A DNA stretch of 64,000 bases from Metellina segmentata (GCA_947359465.1 OX375872.1:85182931-85246930), one strand, 5' to 3'; shown: positions 35,129-50,844, counted from the stretch's first letter. A program made the numbers and translations. Notes: generated by a model not told the origin, from the letters alone.

Positions 35129-35933
35129 TAGGGATACGACATCGACAGCAAAACATCGATGTTCCAAATTAAAACATGGATGCTGATAATACATCGACCA
35201 AAAACCATCGATGTTTTTAAATATCAGTGCATTTATACTTTTTTCCTCATTTCTTAAAACTGGTTTAGCAACGTACCAAATCGGGGTTCGCCGGGGGGGG
35301 GGGGAAGTTATTTTTTGTCATTTGCCGTGTTTATTAATTTATTACTGGAATTTTTTTAACGATCAAAACAAAAGTAAAAAAAAATTAACAAGAACAATTA
35401 AAAATTTTTTTATTTTCAAATTGAATATATAAAAGAAAATAATCTTTTCAACCATTTGACATAGGTACTATTTACTATAAGTATAATAAGGTAGGTACAT
35501 AACAATAATTATTGTTAGCTATTATTATTAATTATTTATCAACTTATATTGGTGAAAACACAACAAAATTATTTTTTATTTGCTGTGAATAAACAATATT
35601 GGGGCCTATAATTATTATACACCCCAATATTTGTTATTTACAGTTTGTAAAAAAAGAAGTTTGTTAACTTTCTCCACTTTAAGCCGATTTTTTTTCACTA
35701 ACTATCCCACCAGTTAGTTAAAAACTCTTTCTGATGGGACAGATGTTGCCATCACTGACAAATACTTTGTTGTATGGTTCTTTTTCTTAAGTTTTACTAC
35801 GGTGTTTTTTTTCATTAAAAAATAAAAACATCGACAGTGTTAAAACATCGATGTGATACAAAAATCGGCTCTAATAAATCATTGGTAAATACATCGATGT
35901 TTTGAAAACATCGACATCGATGTCGCATCCCTA
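35129..35933 (-). mobile_element. hAT-derived element, second copy
   Basis: Same ends as 29716-30466: TAGGGATACGACATCGAC on the left and GACATCGATGTCGCATCCCTA on the right, with high internal similarity. The left flank octamer is CTGGGCAG. The right flank octamer here is CTTTCCAG, two mismatches, whereas the octamer after the next partial copy (36174-36181, CTGGCCAG) differs by one. Confidence 0.8.
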
Positions 35934-35989
35934 CTTTCCAGACCCTTCATCATTGGCCACTTAGGTCTAAAAGTATGTTCAATTTACTG

Positions 35990-36173
35990 ATTGTGAAAAT
36001 TATGCTAATTGGTTATTTTTTTATTTTTACAATGGTACTTTTTTTCTTTTAAAAATAAAACATAGACAACGTAAAAACATTGACATTTATAAACATCGAT
36101 GTTAAAAAAAACCATCGGCTCCAATACATCGATGTTTTTTTTATAAAACATCGACATCGATATCGTATCCCTA
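35990..36173 (-). mobile_element. hAT-derived element, partial third copy
   Basis: Only one end of the unit is present (TTTTTACAATGGTACTTTTT to ATCGTATCCCTA), placed directly after copy two. The flanking octamer CTGGCCAG nearly repeats CTGGGCAG at 35121-35128. The whole 35129-36173 block may therefore have inserted as one rearranged unit. Confidence 0.65.
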
Positions 36174-36407
36174 CTGGCCAGTAGGACTACATCTATATAT
36201 ATATAATTGGGGCAACCATTAACATTCATACTTAAAATTAGGGGTTGGAACCAGTGACATTATTGAGTGTGGCAGACAAACACCATGTTTATTATACCAG
36301 TTAAACACACTTGGATTTAATTCCGTAAATATTCAACATGATTTTTCAATTTATTGGTATTATAATGTTGTTTATTTCTTTTTATAACTTACCCCATATT
36401 TTAAGTG

Positions 36408-36712
36408 AATAGGTAGTTGAATTACCGTCACACACACACACAGCTATTGCCTACGGTCAGGGATCGATCTCCAAAGGGAATTATAGGAGAACAGTACCAC
36501 GTAATTTAGAACCACGTTCACATGATCAGGTCAACACCAGTGTTGGTACCCCTTTCTACAAACTTCGACATCACGCCAACGTGAGTATATTTGAGGTCAC
36601 AACAGATTTAACATGCACCAGCCCCCACGTACCCGACGGTTTTTGGTTGGATCAAGTTTGGAACCCGTGGGTTGCTAACCCTCCACTCTTCCAACCGGTC
36701 TATCATGACCCT
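36408..36712 (-). repeat. SINE-A copy, near full length
   Basis: Tail region GAATAGGTAGTTGAATTACC on the + strand, head near 36710 (CTTCCAACCGGTCTATCATG). A short CA run replaces part of the 3' end. Confidence 0.85.
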
Positions 36713-36927
36713 GTATTTTTTGTGGACGAAAGGGAGGAATCTCGAAGAGATATTTGGGAGATTTCGGGAATTGTTCTATACTGTCATTTTTTACGAATTG
36801 TCAAATCGGTAACTAAAACTAAGCGAACCACTACGAACTCCCAAGCTTCAACCAAGTTTCAAAACCGGGACCTGTTACAACGGAGAGGTAGTAATTAGCC
36901 ACTCGGACGGAATCCTTTCATGAAGAT

Positions 36928-37062
36928 AGGTACGTTGGTAGGTGTTTTAATTAACGTCATACTGGAGCAACACAGTGGGCTATTGGTGGCGGTCCAGGAT
37001 CAATCACCCAAGGGAATGATTCGAGGACGACCCCATTAATTTTGAATCACGTTCAGATGATG
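36928..37062 (-). repeat. SINE-A 3' half
   Basis: + strand TTTTAATTAACGTCATACTG, then GAGCAACACAGTGGGCTATT; it stops at CACGTTCAGATGATGATC. The copy is truncated in mid body. Confidence 0.8.
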
Positions 37063-37263
37063 ATCTTTCATGAAGGTGCGGTAATTTAGATGAGCTACAT
37101 TAGTAAAATGGAAGGGGAGTAAAGACAGTAAACTATCGAGCCCTCACTGAAAGTCTAAGGAAAACAATACATTTAAAACTAATGCATTCAAATGCCACAT
37201 GTACTATACAATCTAAAAAGCCTATATTTTTTTGTCTGACAAATAATAAGTGTGTAATTAATA

Positions 37264-37288
37264 AGAGAGAGAGAGAGAGAGAGAGATG
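37264..37288. repeat. (GA)n microsatellite
   Basis: About twelve GA units between two SINE-A copies. Confidence 0.9.
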
Positions 37289-37299
37289 TTATGGTATAT

Positions 37300-37595
37300 A
37301 GGTAACCTAAATACTGAATTAACGTTAAACTGAAGAAACATAACAGAACTATTAGCGACGGTCCAATATCAAACCCAAAAGGAAAGTTCTAAGAACAACA
37401 GCACGTTAATTTAAACCACGGTCGTCAGAACCCCATTCTCCAAACTTCCACACCTCGTCAAAGTGAGAACATTTGAGGTCACGACAGATTTAAAGTGCAC
37501 CAGCATCAATGTACACGACGGTCTTTGGTTGGATTCGAACTCGCAACCTCTGGTAGCTAATATGTTACTCTTTCAACCTGACTATCGCGGCCCTT
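37300..37595 (-). repeat. SINE-A copy, near full length
   Basis: Degraded 3' end (TTAACGTTAAACTGAAGAAA), complete body with GATTTAAAGTGCACCAGC, and head ending ACTATCGCGGCCC. Confidence 0.8.
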
Positions 37596-37630
37596 AAAAA
37601 TACAAGAACCCAGTCAACCTATTATATATA

Positions 37631-40680
<3,050 letters not shown>

Positions 40681-40730
40681 AATAATTAACTAATTGTGAT
40701 AGTTATTTGAAGCAACGTTTAGATACGTAC

Positions 40731-41202
40731 CTTGAGGAGCGGTCAGGCGATCTCTCCATAGTGGGTTGACAGTAGGCCAATACACATGAGATGGTCTACC
40801 TGGAATATCCCCTATTCCTAGTTTGTGGAGACCAGGATTGGCTGGAGAGAAATACATCCCGGGTCCAACTCCAAGACTGAACCTTGGTAGAGTGGCCCCC
40901 AATGTCCCCAATGTAGGTGGGGATGTCATGGCGGGTCTACTGAGAATGTCATTGATACCATGTGGAGTAGCAGAAGAAGCAGGAATGGCGATTGAGGATT
41001 TCATCGGACCTACGTGGGAAGCAGTTCCTCCGTAAGGTCCCAGTGCTGATGCTTTTATCTCTGCCATAGTATGCAACGCTGCTAGTGGGGGACTAGCACC
41101 CAACAAGAAGTTCTGTCTTGACACAGCTTCCATGTTGAGGTTTAGCATCGAAAGCATGGAACTGGCGCTGGTCGAAGTTGCTGGGGGATTGAACTCTAAC
41201 AT
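40731..41202 (-). CDS. Nkx6: Nkx6 homeobox protein, exon 1 (N-terminal region)
   Basis: The first coding exon gives 157 residues from ATG at 41202 to a GTACGT donor at 40730. It shows the Nkx6 N-terminal signatures in order: FLLGASPPLAALHTMAEIK (residues 32-50), TPHGINDILSRP (79-90; eh1-like, binds Groucho/TLE co-repressors in the family), LPRFSLGVGPGMYFSP (105-120), and IPGRPSHVYWPTVNPLWRDR (133-152), which corresponds to the family's PGR..I.WP.....WRD segment. The codon split joins exon 2 in phase. The frame is open upstream to a TAA near 41260, crossing TTTCTAG, a possible acceptor from an upstream 5' UTR exon. A TATAAAA near 41280 offers an alternative local promoter. With exons 2 and 3 the protein is 282 residues, shorter than vertebrate NKX6-1, mainly by lacking poly-Ser/Ala runs. 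Confidence 0.96.
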
Positions 41203-42013
41203 GGCTGCTTCATTGATGTGCTCGGATATATTGACACTCTTGATGTGAATCCCTAGAAATTATGAATTTGAAAGATTTTATAGTGGAAGGAGATTTTTCT
41301 CAAAGTTCAGGTTGATGCTATTTGAACATGCTATGAAAAGTTGGAAAATGTTTTAAAAATTTAATCTCCATCAAAAAGATAGAAATGTATGCAAAAATGA
41401 GAAAAGTGCTTAGCCAAATAGCTTACACCTGCTTACATTTGTTTTCGATAAGGTATTCTTATGAAATTTCACTAGTTGTAAAGTATAATTCTATATACGA
41501 TGCAAGGAATCCTTTGCAAACACTGTGCATAGTCTACAATAGTATATACGAATGATACGCTTTCTGAACATATTTTGAAATTTATTTTTTGGATTGTGAT
41601 TAAACCACCAAAATTACGAAGTAAATAACCAAAGCACTTGTTTTGAAACTGAGCGAGTACAAATTTTTCAGACAGAACGTGATGGAGTTGGATAAAAAAG
41701 AAATTGTTTAGAAAATTTAGTATTGCAATTTATCTTCACAGAACTATAATGTTTTCTTTACGAAATACTTATTCAGGTGACATTGATTTTTTCATCTGGG
41801 TTTGACAAAGGCATCTTCTTTCCAGTTGTATAAGATTATTCATGGAAAAATGAGATTTTCAAGAAAATCATGGTATTTTAAAATTTTCTGCCTTTGACGC
41901 GTGTGTTGTATAATAACATGTAAATAATAACTCTCTGAACAAAGTTACTGGATCTTAAAAATTGTGAATTCTTCAAAATATCCCTTCTTCGGGTTTCTAT
42001 GATACGTTTTTGT

Positions 42014-42296
42014 TTCGACGATCGTGCTTCCGAATGAAAAGTTTGAAAACTGAAGTTTTAAAAGAGAGGAGCATCAACTTTAAAAACAGACTTTTCTATT
42101 CCATCCACTTTCCAGGTACAGTGCAAGTACTCGTAGACGTTCCAACAAGTTTTAGTTCAAGGCTTCATTCAACGATCGTACTTCTGAATGAAAAGTTTGA
42201 AAACCGAAGTTTTACAAGAGAGTAGCACAAACTTTAAAAACCGACTTTTCTATTCCATCCACTTTCCAGGCACAGTGCAAGTACTTGCAGAAGTTC
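42014..42296. repeat. 155-bp tandem duplication upstream of Nkx6
   Basis: Copy 1 starts TCGACGATCGTGCTTCCGAA at 42014; copy 2 starts TCAACGATCGTACTTCTGAA at 42169. The second copy is ~85% complete and they share AAAAGTTTGAAAACYGAAGT and TTCCATCCACTTTCCAGG. It lies 0.8 kb upstream of the Nkx6 start codon. Confidence 0.9.
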
Positions 42297-42800
42297 CGCC
42301 GACAGTCGCCCGAATGCCTTGAAGTACGGCTCGCCGTTTGAAATGCACGCTTCATGGATGATGAGCCCTTGGGAAATGGATCACAAAAGGAATCCTCACA
42401 TTCCAAGTCGCGACGGGGGAATCATTTGAAGGCCGCGGTATCGGCATCCGAAGGGGGGATGGGCGTTTTCCGTAGGTGGAGCTTCAGTTACTTCTCTCAT
42501 AGGGCGGCCGGAGAAAGGCGGGGTCACAGCCTCAACATTCGCATGTGCTGTGAGATGGAGCTCTTCCGCCGAGGCAAGTGGTGAGGGGTTGAAACTCCGT
42601 GGAACAACGCAGGACAGGAAGTCGTAGGTGAGTGGATTGTTTCTTTTTCGCTTTAGGAGAGGTCTTTTGCGATGGGGCGGTTGACAAGAGGGGATGGGAG
42701 AGTAGCAGATTAAAGGTCCCGGACTTTATCCACGCCGGGAGAATGAATTGGAGATGAGATTAGATACAAAGCGGAATTTTAAAGGCACTTAACCTTAACG
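42290..42800. promoter_or_regulatory. GC-rich island upstream of Nkx6 exon 1
   Basis: A ~0.5-kb segment much richer in G+C and CpG (TCGCGACGGGG, GGGCGGCCGGAG, GCCGCGG) than its surroundings. It begins at the end of the 155-bp tandem repeat, 1.1-1.6 kb upstream of the Nkx6 ATG. Such an island near a developmental gene suggests promoter or enhancer DNA. There is no direct motif proof. Confidence 0.35.
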
Positions 42801-43655
42801 AAACTCTCCTCCCATCAAAAAATTTCACTTAATTTTTAGAAAAGAGGATTTTTTTATGCGATACAATACCATCTCTGAATTATACCTTTTTGAATAAAAA
42901 AGAGTGTTTAGACGAGTAAAGTTTGACTTCGGGCATCGACTATCACCATATAATACAAGGTTAGGACATCTCTCTGAAACAACTTGTATTTCTCCTCTAT
43001 TACACCAGATTTATCTGTGTATCTCAAACGAAAATATTTTGTATGAATTATATACTTGTTAAAGTATTAATTTGTATCGTTTAAAATGCATGATTTCTAT
43101 AATCAATCATTGAATGAATTCAAACCCAATTAATAGCTAATGATCCTTAATAGTATCACACAATTACTATTTTTTTATAATTTATCATTGCCGATCTTAC
43201 GAAAATTCTAAGTTATGAAATGAAAATATATACTCGTGTAATGGAGGGGAATCTTTATTACGAGAGAAATCATCTCCCCTTTGCCTTTTAAAATTGAAAT
43301 ATTTTAATAAAACCAATGAAAATATTTACAAGTCATAACAAACCATCGTCAATTCAACTTAACGAAGCTTTTCGATGACTTAGAAAAGTAATGACATGCA
43401 GAATATTCATATCTCATTTTTTAAACTTTAATTCTAATGTTGAATTAAGTATGCATAGACAACTTATCTACGAAGTTTGGGTAGAATAATCAAGGATATA
43501 CAATGTACAATTAGAAATTGTCCCAAAAGAAAAGAGTTTGAGCAGGAAGCGAAAATAATAGTGTATCGCTCACTAACTATAGCCACGAAAAGTTCTGATA
43601 CCCCCTTTACATGTGACAGAGAAACAGTTTTTAATGATTTGGTAAAAAAGATTTC
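42801..43655. other. AT-rich spacer
   Basis: No gene or repeat recognised between the GC-rich island and the next SINE-A. Confidence 0.5.
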
Positions 43656-43656
43656 C

Positions 43657-43954
43657 TCTCGTGGTAGCCCAATTGGAAGAGCAATGGATTAACAAACGGA
43701 GGGTTGCGGGTTCGAAATCGGACCAGATAAAAACCGTCGTGTTTACGGGATCCGGTGCACTTTAAATATGCCGTGGCCTCAAATCTCCCCACAACTTTGG
43801 AGTGAGGAGTGCCAGCTCAGGCATTGTTCTCCTCCTGCGACCGTGGTTCAAAATTACGAGGTGTTGTCCTTGGCTCTTTTTCTCCAGGGTTGATCCCGGA
43901 GCGGTCACCAAAAGCCCATTGTGTTGCTCCAGTACGATGTTAATTAACTACCAC
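43657..43954 (+). repeat. SINE-A copy, full length
   Basis: Head GTGGTAGCCCAATTGGAAGA, B box GGTTGCGGGTTCGAAATCG, body, and 3' end CCAGTACGATGTTAATTAAC followed by TACC. One of the most complete copies. Confidence 0.88.
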
Positions 43955-44603
43955 CCCCTTTCAATTGCTATCTTTGTCAGATAAAAAAAATATGAGGGTA
44001 GTCGTTACAACGACATGCAAATCCACAACATGAGCCACACAGCTTAGACGGCATCGAAGTTTCTGGGTAATGATAGTCCGCCGAACGTCACAGAGTTCAG
44101 AGAAGTGTGATGCTTTCCCCCCATAATGTACAGGACTACAGGACCACATCTGTTGGTTAAAAGAATAGTTGGGAAGATTCCCTTGATCGAGAAGGTAAAA
44201 ACTGGTTAGATGTCAAGCAAGGAAGATTGGATGTTGCAAAACAGATAAATACATGTCATCCCACTGAGCGGATTAATCATAACCAATACAACTAGATTGT
44301 AAAAACCATGGTAAATGAGTTCCAGGCACTAGAGTGTGATTAAGCTTGAAGTTGGTTATCTTTTCATATCAATAACTTCAATGTAAATTTTGGAACCCGA
44401 AGCGAAAGGGGGGAGGGGGTTGTATATAATTCTAAAGGTATATAAGAGAAGGAATCGAGGTATCAAGATAAATGGGATGTCCCAAGATGGATGATTTCTT
44501 CAGGTATTCATTAACAGACAGGCCTCATATCGACCACACACACAAGTAGACTCTGCTTGGTTCAAAAGAATCAAAAGAAATAGTTTGCATCTAGTAGATT
44601 TAA

Positions 44604-44626
44604 AGAGAGAGAGAGAGAGAGAGATT
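44604..44626. repeat. (GA)n microsatellite
   Basis: About eleven GA units. The neighbouring 43955-45780 has no recognised gene. Confidence 0.9.
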
Positions 44627-45783
44627 TTAGGCCTATATAATTATATTTTAAAACATATTAAACTATTATCATAGTTCTCTAATAGTGTTCCAAGCATTTT
44701 ACATTAAGGTCATTGAAACTAAGTTGTAAATATTCCATTTCCTCATTCATGAAATTTACATGCGGTAAGGGGTGTAGTATCAAATACAAAAATTAGTTTA
44801 GTCACCTGATCAACCTTATGTCAGAAAAAAACAGTTTTGTTTCGCTGGGTTTTGTCATATTTAAAGTTCTAAGTCTGTGAATGTAGTAGAAGAATAGTTT
44901 TTTGACAATGATGTAAAGATAGTTCCATTCAAGTCTTGCAGAAATTATTAGTTTATGGTAAGCTTCTGTATTCACCGTCGGCTCAGTGAGATTGATTCAA
45001 AAAGTTAGGATAATATTTTATGGTATACCGGATACAAGTAAGTTAAAACTGAAGTTTAAAAGTCCATTGTAGACTTACAGTGACTGAATCAAGAATGATC
45101 CCAAGACACTTTGGAGGTAAGGAATAATGGACATACCTTCTTGAAAGTGATAAAAGCCAAATAATGAATAAAATTACGAAGTGTATATTAAAGGATTAAC
45201 CATAGGGTTTTATATTTGTGTGTGTGAGTTTCAATCATTGCAATATTTACGTCAGCAGACCAGCGATTTCTACGAGTTAGACTTAGAATGGCTCTCACAC
45301 AAGTGCGTTCGATACGTTGTTAATTGCACACTACCGAAAAAATTCTAGTAACCTACGGGTCAGATCGAAAGTAACACTTTACACAACGAAACAATAAAAC
45401 CAACATTAAAACTGCTGATGAAAGGGGAGAAATGATGTGTCTCATTATTTAAGAATGGGATTTTCTGTTATTACGTTATGGTATGTATTATTTAATAGTA
45501 AGATATTGAAACAATTTTTGAGACTTTGTATTGAATTGAGACTGAATAAAAATGGTCACTTTTATGATATTTTTGATTTATGGGTTTCTCTGGATGTAAT
45601 ATCTGAAATGATGTAATATCGAGTGAACACACTTTAAAAAACTACAATTCAACAGTTTGAATTGCAGTTCCCCTGCAATATGGTCCATACATACGTACGT
45701 TTCTTTTGTGACTTATTTTTTTCCGTATTTTATACGTACAGCTGCTAATATGTGAATGTGATGCATTAAAAATCGGAACGTCT

Positions 45784-45905
45784 TCTGACCGTGGTTAAAA
45801 ATTGCGAGATTTTGCCCTCTGATCTATCCCTTCGGATTGATCCCTAACTGTAGCCAGTAGCCCATTGTGTCTTTCCAGTGAGACACAAATTCAATTACCT
45901 GCCAA
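45784..45905 (+). repeat. SINE-A 3' half
   Basis: CTGACCGTGGTTAAAAATTG through CCAGTAGCCCATTGTGTC to CAATTACCTGCC. The head is absent. Confidence 0.8.
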
Positions 45906-46088
45906 CCAGAAACTAGAGTGCTTAGTAAACAAAATATCAAGGGCTGCTCAACCATTATAAAATAAAATGAAAATATAGATGGTTTATTTTCGTAGACTAC
46001 TTATATAAAAATAAGAATTTCTTAAGATAAAATTATAATACTCATTCTCTCGAAGTATATCAAGTATTACCTATTTTTTCAAAACATT

Positions 46089-46258
46089 TTTACTCTCCGA
46101 GTGGTTTCGACGAGATATCTCGTCCATCAAGACCTGACCAAATTTTATACTCTTCATCAAGGTATCAAGATATTGTTGATTTTTTATGATGACGAGGTCA
46201 AGATCTGGTCACTTTTGCTGATGACGAGATTCCTTGTTGAGATTACAAAGCATTTTAA
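46089..46258 (+). repeat. TTAA-MITE copy
   Basis: Left end CTCTCCGAGTGGTTTCGACG followed by AGATATCTCGTCCATCAAGA; the right end is degraded, with a TTAA at 46255-46258. Confidence 0.7.
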
Positions 46259-47143
46259 ATACGAATTTTTTGACGAGAATGGTGTAAATTAATGGCAGTG
46301 GCGCACCCAGGCTGATGGGCTTCATTAAGAGAACCCTCCCCCTACACACAATGTAAGAGGAAATTAGGAGAAAACTTCAATTCATGTTCAGATAATTGCT
46401 AAAAAATCCTATACTAATCTCTAACGAAAGCTTGTTTTCATGGTCAAAACTAACTTAAGCTACGCAACATTATTTCCTCTATCCAGCAGTTTCTTTTTTT
46501 TCCCGTAGATATTTGAACTCTGGTAGGCAAGGAAACACATTTATTGGGAAGACTAGATCCCTAGTGTGGGAAATATTTCCACACTTATATACCAGAGTAC
46601 AACTGTTCTTCTACACTTCTGTTCCGGACAATTGGAGGAGGGTTGCGTTTAGGAGGGGCAGATGATTCATTTGACCCTATAAACCAGCCAAGATGGTGTT
46701 ACGTGTTTCTGTAATTATTTCTTTCACTAAACAATTTCTTTGCATGTTCCATAGGTAAAGAACTTCTAACGAAAACTCATTTGGCTTCAATCAATCTTTT
46801 GACCATCAATTGCCTCCTTCCAAATAGTTGCATCAGTACCATTATGATAACCAACATCCTCATTCTCTCCAAAGAAAAAATTATATGAGAGCACCTGATT
46901 AGGGTGGTGAAATTCCAAATGCACACAGTATCATTCAAATGAAAAAAAACAAACAAGGTAACAGATGCAAAATATAAAATGATCCAATATAAACTTTTAA
47001 GCCATTACAGGTGATCTTTAGTTTTTACGATCAAGACTATTTCAGTGAAAGAAATTTTTTTATACACAAATTTACCTGCTTTTAAAGCTCAGTTTAATAA
47101 AAATCTATTTTCTTTAAAATTATTTTTTAATGGGTGAAAACGT
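46259..47143. other. AT-rich spacer
   Basis: No gene or repeat recognised. Short open frames only. Confidence 0.5.
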
Positions 47144-48892
47144 ATTAGGGTTAAGCGGGGTAGTTGTAAACAAGGGGTAATTGTAAACACGCTATACAAG
47201 CGACCACGTGGGATTCTGAGAAACTAAAAAGTTGTGAAATATGAAAGCTGACAACCCTGAGGATGTAATATGGTGATCCGTATTTCTTTGAGCCACAGCT
47301 GATACCAATCAGTTAAGTTGAAAAATTTGTGGTTGAAACGTTTGGGTTTTAAAGTTATTGTGTGCTGCATTTTCTGCTGCCCTCCATAATATATTGACAG
47401 GTATGTTGTCCCAATTCTTTACTACAGTCAGTTATGTTTCCATCGAATTGAAAATCATAGTCTTTTCCTTTTGGGAACTTTAATGCACTTACAGATGAAT
47501 GTTTACAATTATCCCAAACTTTTCAAGGGACGGGGTAATTGTAAACATAACTTTGCCGATAGTTTCGTTCAATTTGGATGGTGAACCCCTGTGTTTTTCC
47601 ATGTAATTTTGTATTTAATCGTATTAAGTACGTTTGAATTGCGTTTTATTGCATTTTTCGTGTTCTTGGGGGCAGGAAGACTGATTTACTAAAACTTCAC
47701 ACAAATGGTGAAGTTCTTACAACTGACCAAGAACTGTCACGCTTGAAGGAGGCAGAAGAGAAAAAGAACAAAAGGAAACCGAGTGAGAAAAAAGTAAAAG
47801 AGCCAAGAGGGTAAGCAAAAAACCAAGAAAGAAGCAAATGGAAAGGAAACAAGAACTCAAGGACAGCGAGGATGAGGAACTGTTGAAAGATTTGACTAGC
47901 ATTGACGGTGAAGAGTTTGAAGTTGTCCAAAGATTCAAGCAAAATATAGAAGACTAGCTTGTAGGGAAGTTAAATACTTTGGAGCCATTCATGGAAGACA
48001 TTGAAACGAGTACATTTCTGGGTTTCTGAGTTGAGGGGGGAAAGAGAAAGAAAACTCATTTTTCGTATGTATGAAGGGTGAATGTCGTTTCAAAAGAGGA
48101 GTTTGATATCACCGGACTCAAATGCATCGATAATGCATAGACTAAATTCTCTGTGTTTGAAAAAGACTAAATCTGTGTTACCAAAGACCATGTCAAAGCA
48201 ATTTTACCTACTGCAACTTGTAGCAAAGAAGGCCGTAAAGAAGTTTTTCAATTTGAGGGCACTTTTAATGTGTAAGAAGTGTAATGTTTATTTGTTTTTT
48301 GTACCTAGGTTTGTATTTTTCAATTTTTAGTTTTTTTTTTTAATTTCTAATTTTTAAATTAGTAATTGTCGTTTTTTACACTAAGTACATTCTTTCTTCA
48401 GTAAATGTTTGAATTATTTATTCTTGTTTATTTCTGGAAGTTCAACTCATGATCAATGCAACTTTCAGGTGTCACTATATTTTGCTAGGGTAAGAAGTGG
48501 AGCAATTTGGTAAATGTAAAGATCAAAACGAGGTTATTTTAAACATGGTATTAGAAGGATAAAATTACCATTGGAGTTACTTCTACTGTCATGACTACTG
48601 CTCATGCTGTCACTTGTGCAATATTCAATATCACGAGAAAAACCGTTGTTTACAATTACCCCTACTTTCATGGGTAATTGTAAACACGCGGGGTAATTGT
48701 AAACAGCCGAGTATAATGTTAAATTTCTTTTGTGGAATCTTCGTACTGATTAAATATCAAAGTAGAATAGTGACAAGTTAGTTTAGTAGGGTGAACAATG
48801 TTTAATTACTTTATCAAATGATTGATAATTGATAATAGGGATTGAAAGTGAACATACAAATTTTGTTTACGATTACCCCACCTTACCCTAAT
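47144..48892 (+). mobile_element. Pogo-like DNA transposon relic with repeated internal motif
   Basis: Inverted ends: ATTAGGGTTAAGCGGGGTAG on the left and, from 48892 inward, ATTAGGGTAAGGTGGGGTAA. On the + strand near 47680-47960 it encodes GRKTDLLKLHTNGEVLTTDQ, then a Lys/Glu-rich run and DEELLKDLTSIDGEEFEVVQ. This resembles the charged C-terminal tail of pogo/Tigger (DDE_1) transposases. A one-base frame change interrupts it. The catalytic domain is gone. The 15-mer GGGGTAATTGTAAAC occurs about eight times in both orientations (47157, 47174, 47501, 47532, 48648, 48672, 48690, 48863). Superfamily assignment is tentative; the terminal repeats are clear. Confidence 0.6.
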
Positions 48893-49018
48893 GCATTTTC
48901 ATAGAATGATGCCGAAAATTTGTTTCATCTGCGAAAACAGTATATTGTTTTATTTTATTCCTTTTTAATGATACAGATTAAAGTCGTATTCTATATTTTA
49001 ATTTCACTTGATTAATTT

Positions 49019-49133
49019 TTTAAAACTTCGAGCGATAGATATCTCGACGATGGACGATATGTCTCTTTCGATACAACATCTCGTCCTTCGAGATCTGACC
49101 AATTTTACTGTTGACGAGATACTTCGTCAATGG
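49019..49133 (+). repeat. TTAA-MITE fragment
   Basis: Begins TTAAAACTTCGAGCGATAGA and contains TATCTCGACGATGGACGATA and CGAGATCTGACCAATTTTAC. The right end is lost. Confidence 0.65.
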
Positions 49134-50840
49134 TAAAAATTGTATTGTAAAATTACCTAGATAGAAAGACAAAACTGTCCTACTACTCCAAGAGGAACGA
49201 CGATATGGAAAAACAAATTGTTTTTTGTCCAAAACTGGTGACCATTTCAAACAGGTTTTTGTATCAGAGGTTGGCCTCTATAGGGTAAGCATTGTGATAA
49301 ACCAATAATACGGGTGGTCAAATCCCTAGGTGCAGAATTATATTCAGTGTTCTGCAACACAACTCCATGCAATTGCAATTGTTTTTTTCTTGCCTTTCGG
49401 CATTTTGACCGAATTTTGAAAACTACAATAAAATAAAAAACAGACAGACGTGAAAAACCCAATTATAGGCTAAATGTGTATTAAATATTTATAATAAAAC
49501 ATCAAAATTAATTAACTTACTTTATTTAAAACCAAGGCATACTTTCAGAATTTGCAATTCTGTCTATAACTTTTGAAGTTACATATTTTATCATTGTCAT
49601 AGAAGATGTGTTATTTGTAAAGTGTTTGTGGCAATTTGGGAGGTGTAGGGAGGTTGTTCCATAGCTAGAAAAGAAAAAAAAAGGTGTGGCAAGAAGCGCG
49701 CGTTGCACTACAGAACATTGTAACTTGTGATTAAAAAAAAATCGGCCAAAATTTGGATAAAATTAAGGAAAAATTGTTGTACAAAGACTTTGTTGTGTGA
49801 CGTACGTCGTAGTTTTAAGCACTTACTGCTCCCCAAAGGCACGAATGTACATGGTTGGAGATTTTCATCTAACTGCATTTTTCGAGTCACCATTTCATGT
49901 TTTATGATATAACAAAGCCACGAATCTTGATTCTTAGTAGAAACGCTGATTTTCATGAGAAAACAATAACCTTTGAGTCATAACTCGATTTTTACCGAAG
50001 CATCGAAACTTTGAACGAGTTTTTGTAGAAACTTCAATTTTGCAGATTCGTGCCTTTGGCGTGGTGGTAACGATAGATCAAAAATCTTAAAAAAAACATT
50101 TCATATAAATAAAAATGTAAGATCTGACCGAGACCTAGTTTATCTCCAAGCTACCAGAGAACGTGTTATTGCATCAATCTTAAATTTCCGAGTAGTATGT
50201 GGTATTGCTGTAACCCTCCAACACACTTAATGACTAAATAACCTTATATATTGTTTGAAAGAACTATAAGAAAGTTTTTATTGTTTTAAAAGTCATGCAA
50301 AGAAGACAAGGTTAGGTGGAATCGTACGCGTATGACCCAAAGAGTGTTGAATCCTGCTTGGAAAAGTAGAAATATTGGTTGGAAATATCGAAACTCTTCA
50401 ACACTAAAATTTTTTTTCTAAAGTGATTATTTCTTGTAAATTCTTTTTTCTATGAATAATTAGCATAAAGAAGAACGATAAATTAAATAAAAAAAGTCAA
50501 TTATTTATTTTTTCCACTATCTTCACAACAAGAAAAAGACGAAGAAAAATATTTCATTCGAGTATTCGTGACCGAAGAATTTAGTTTCGAATTTTAAAAT
50601 GATTTAAAAAGTGAAAATTGAAACTGGAAAGTATTAGTAGAAAAAGTTTAGGCAGAAAATGTATGGCAGAGGGTGTCAGAAGAACACTAGCCTGAAACTG
50701 AACTCTCTATGTGAAAAAGGAGCCTGATTTGGAATTCCTAATAATAGTCACACACTCGGTATTTATTTCTATACAAATTGAAACGTAGACTTACACCAAA
50801 GTAGAATGATTAAGTAAATCTGACAGATGCTTACAGTAGA
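49134..50840. other. AT-rich spacer
   Basis: No gene recognised. Short open frames at 49247-49462 and 49708-49956 on the minus strand show no known domain. Confidence 0.45.
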
Positions 50841-50844
50841 AGGT

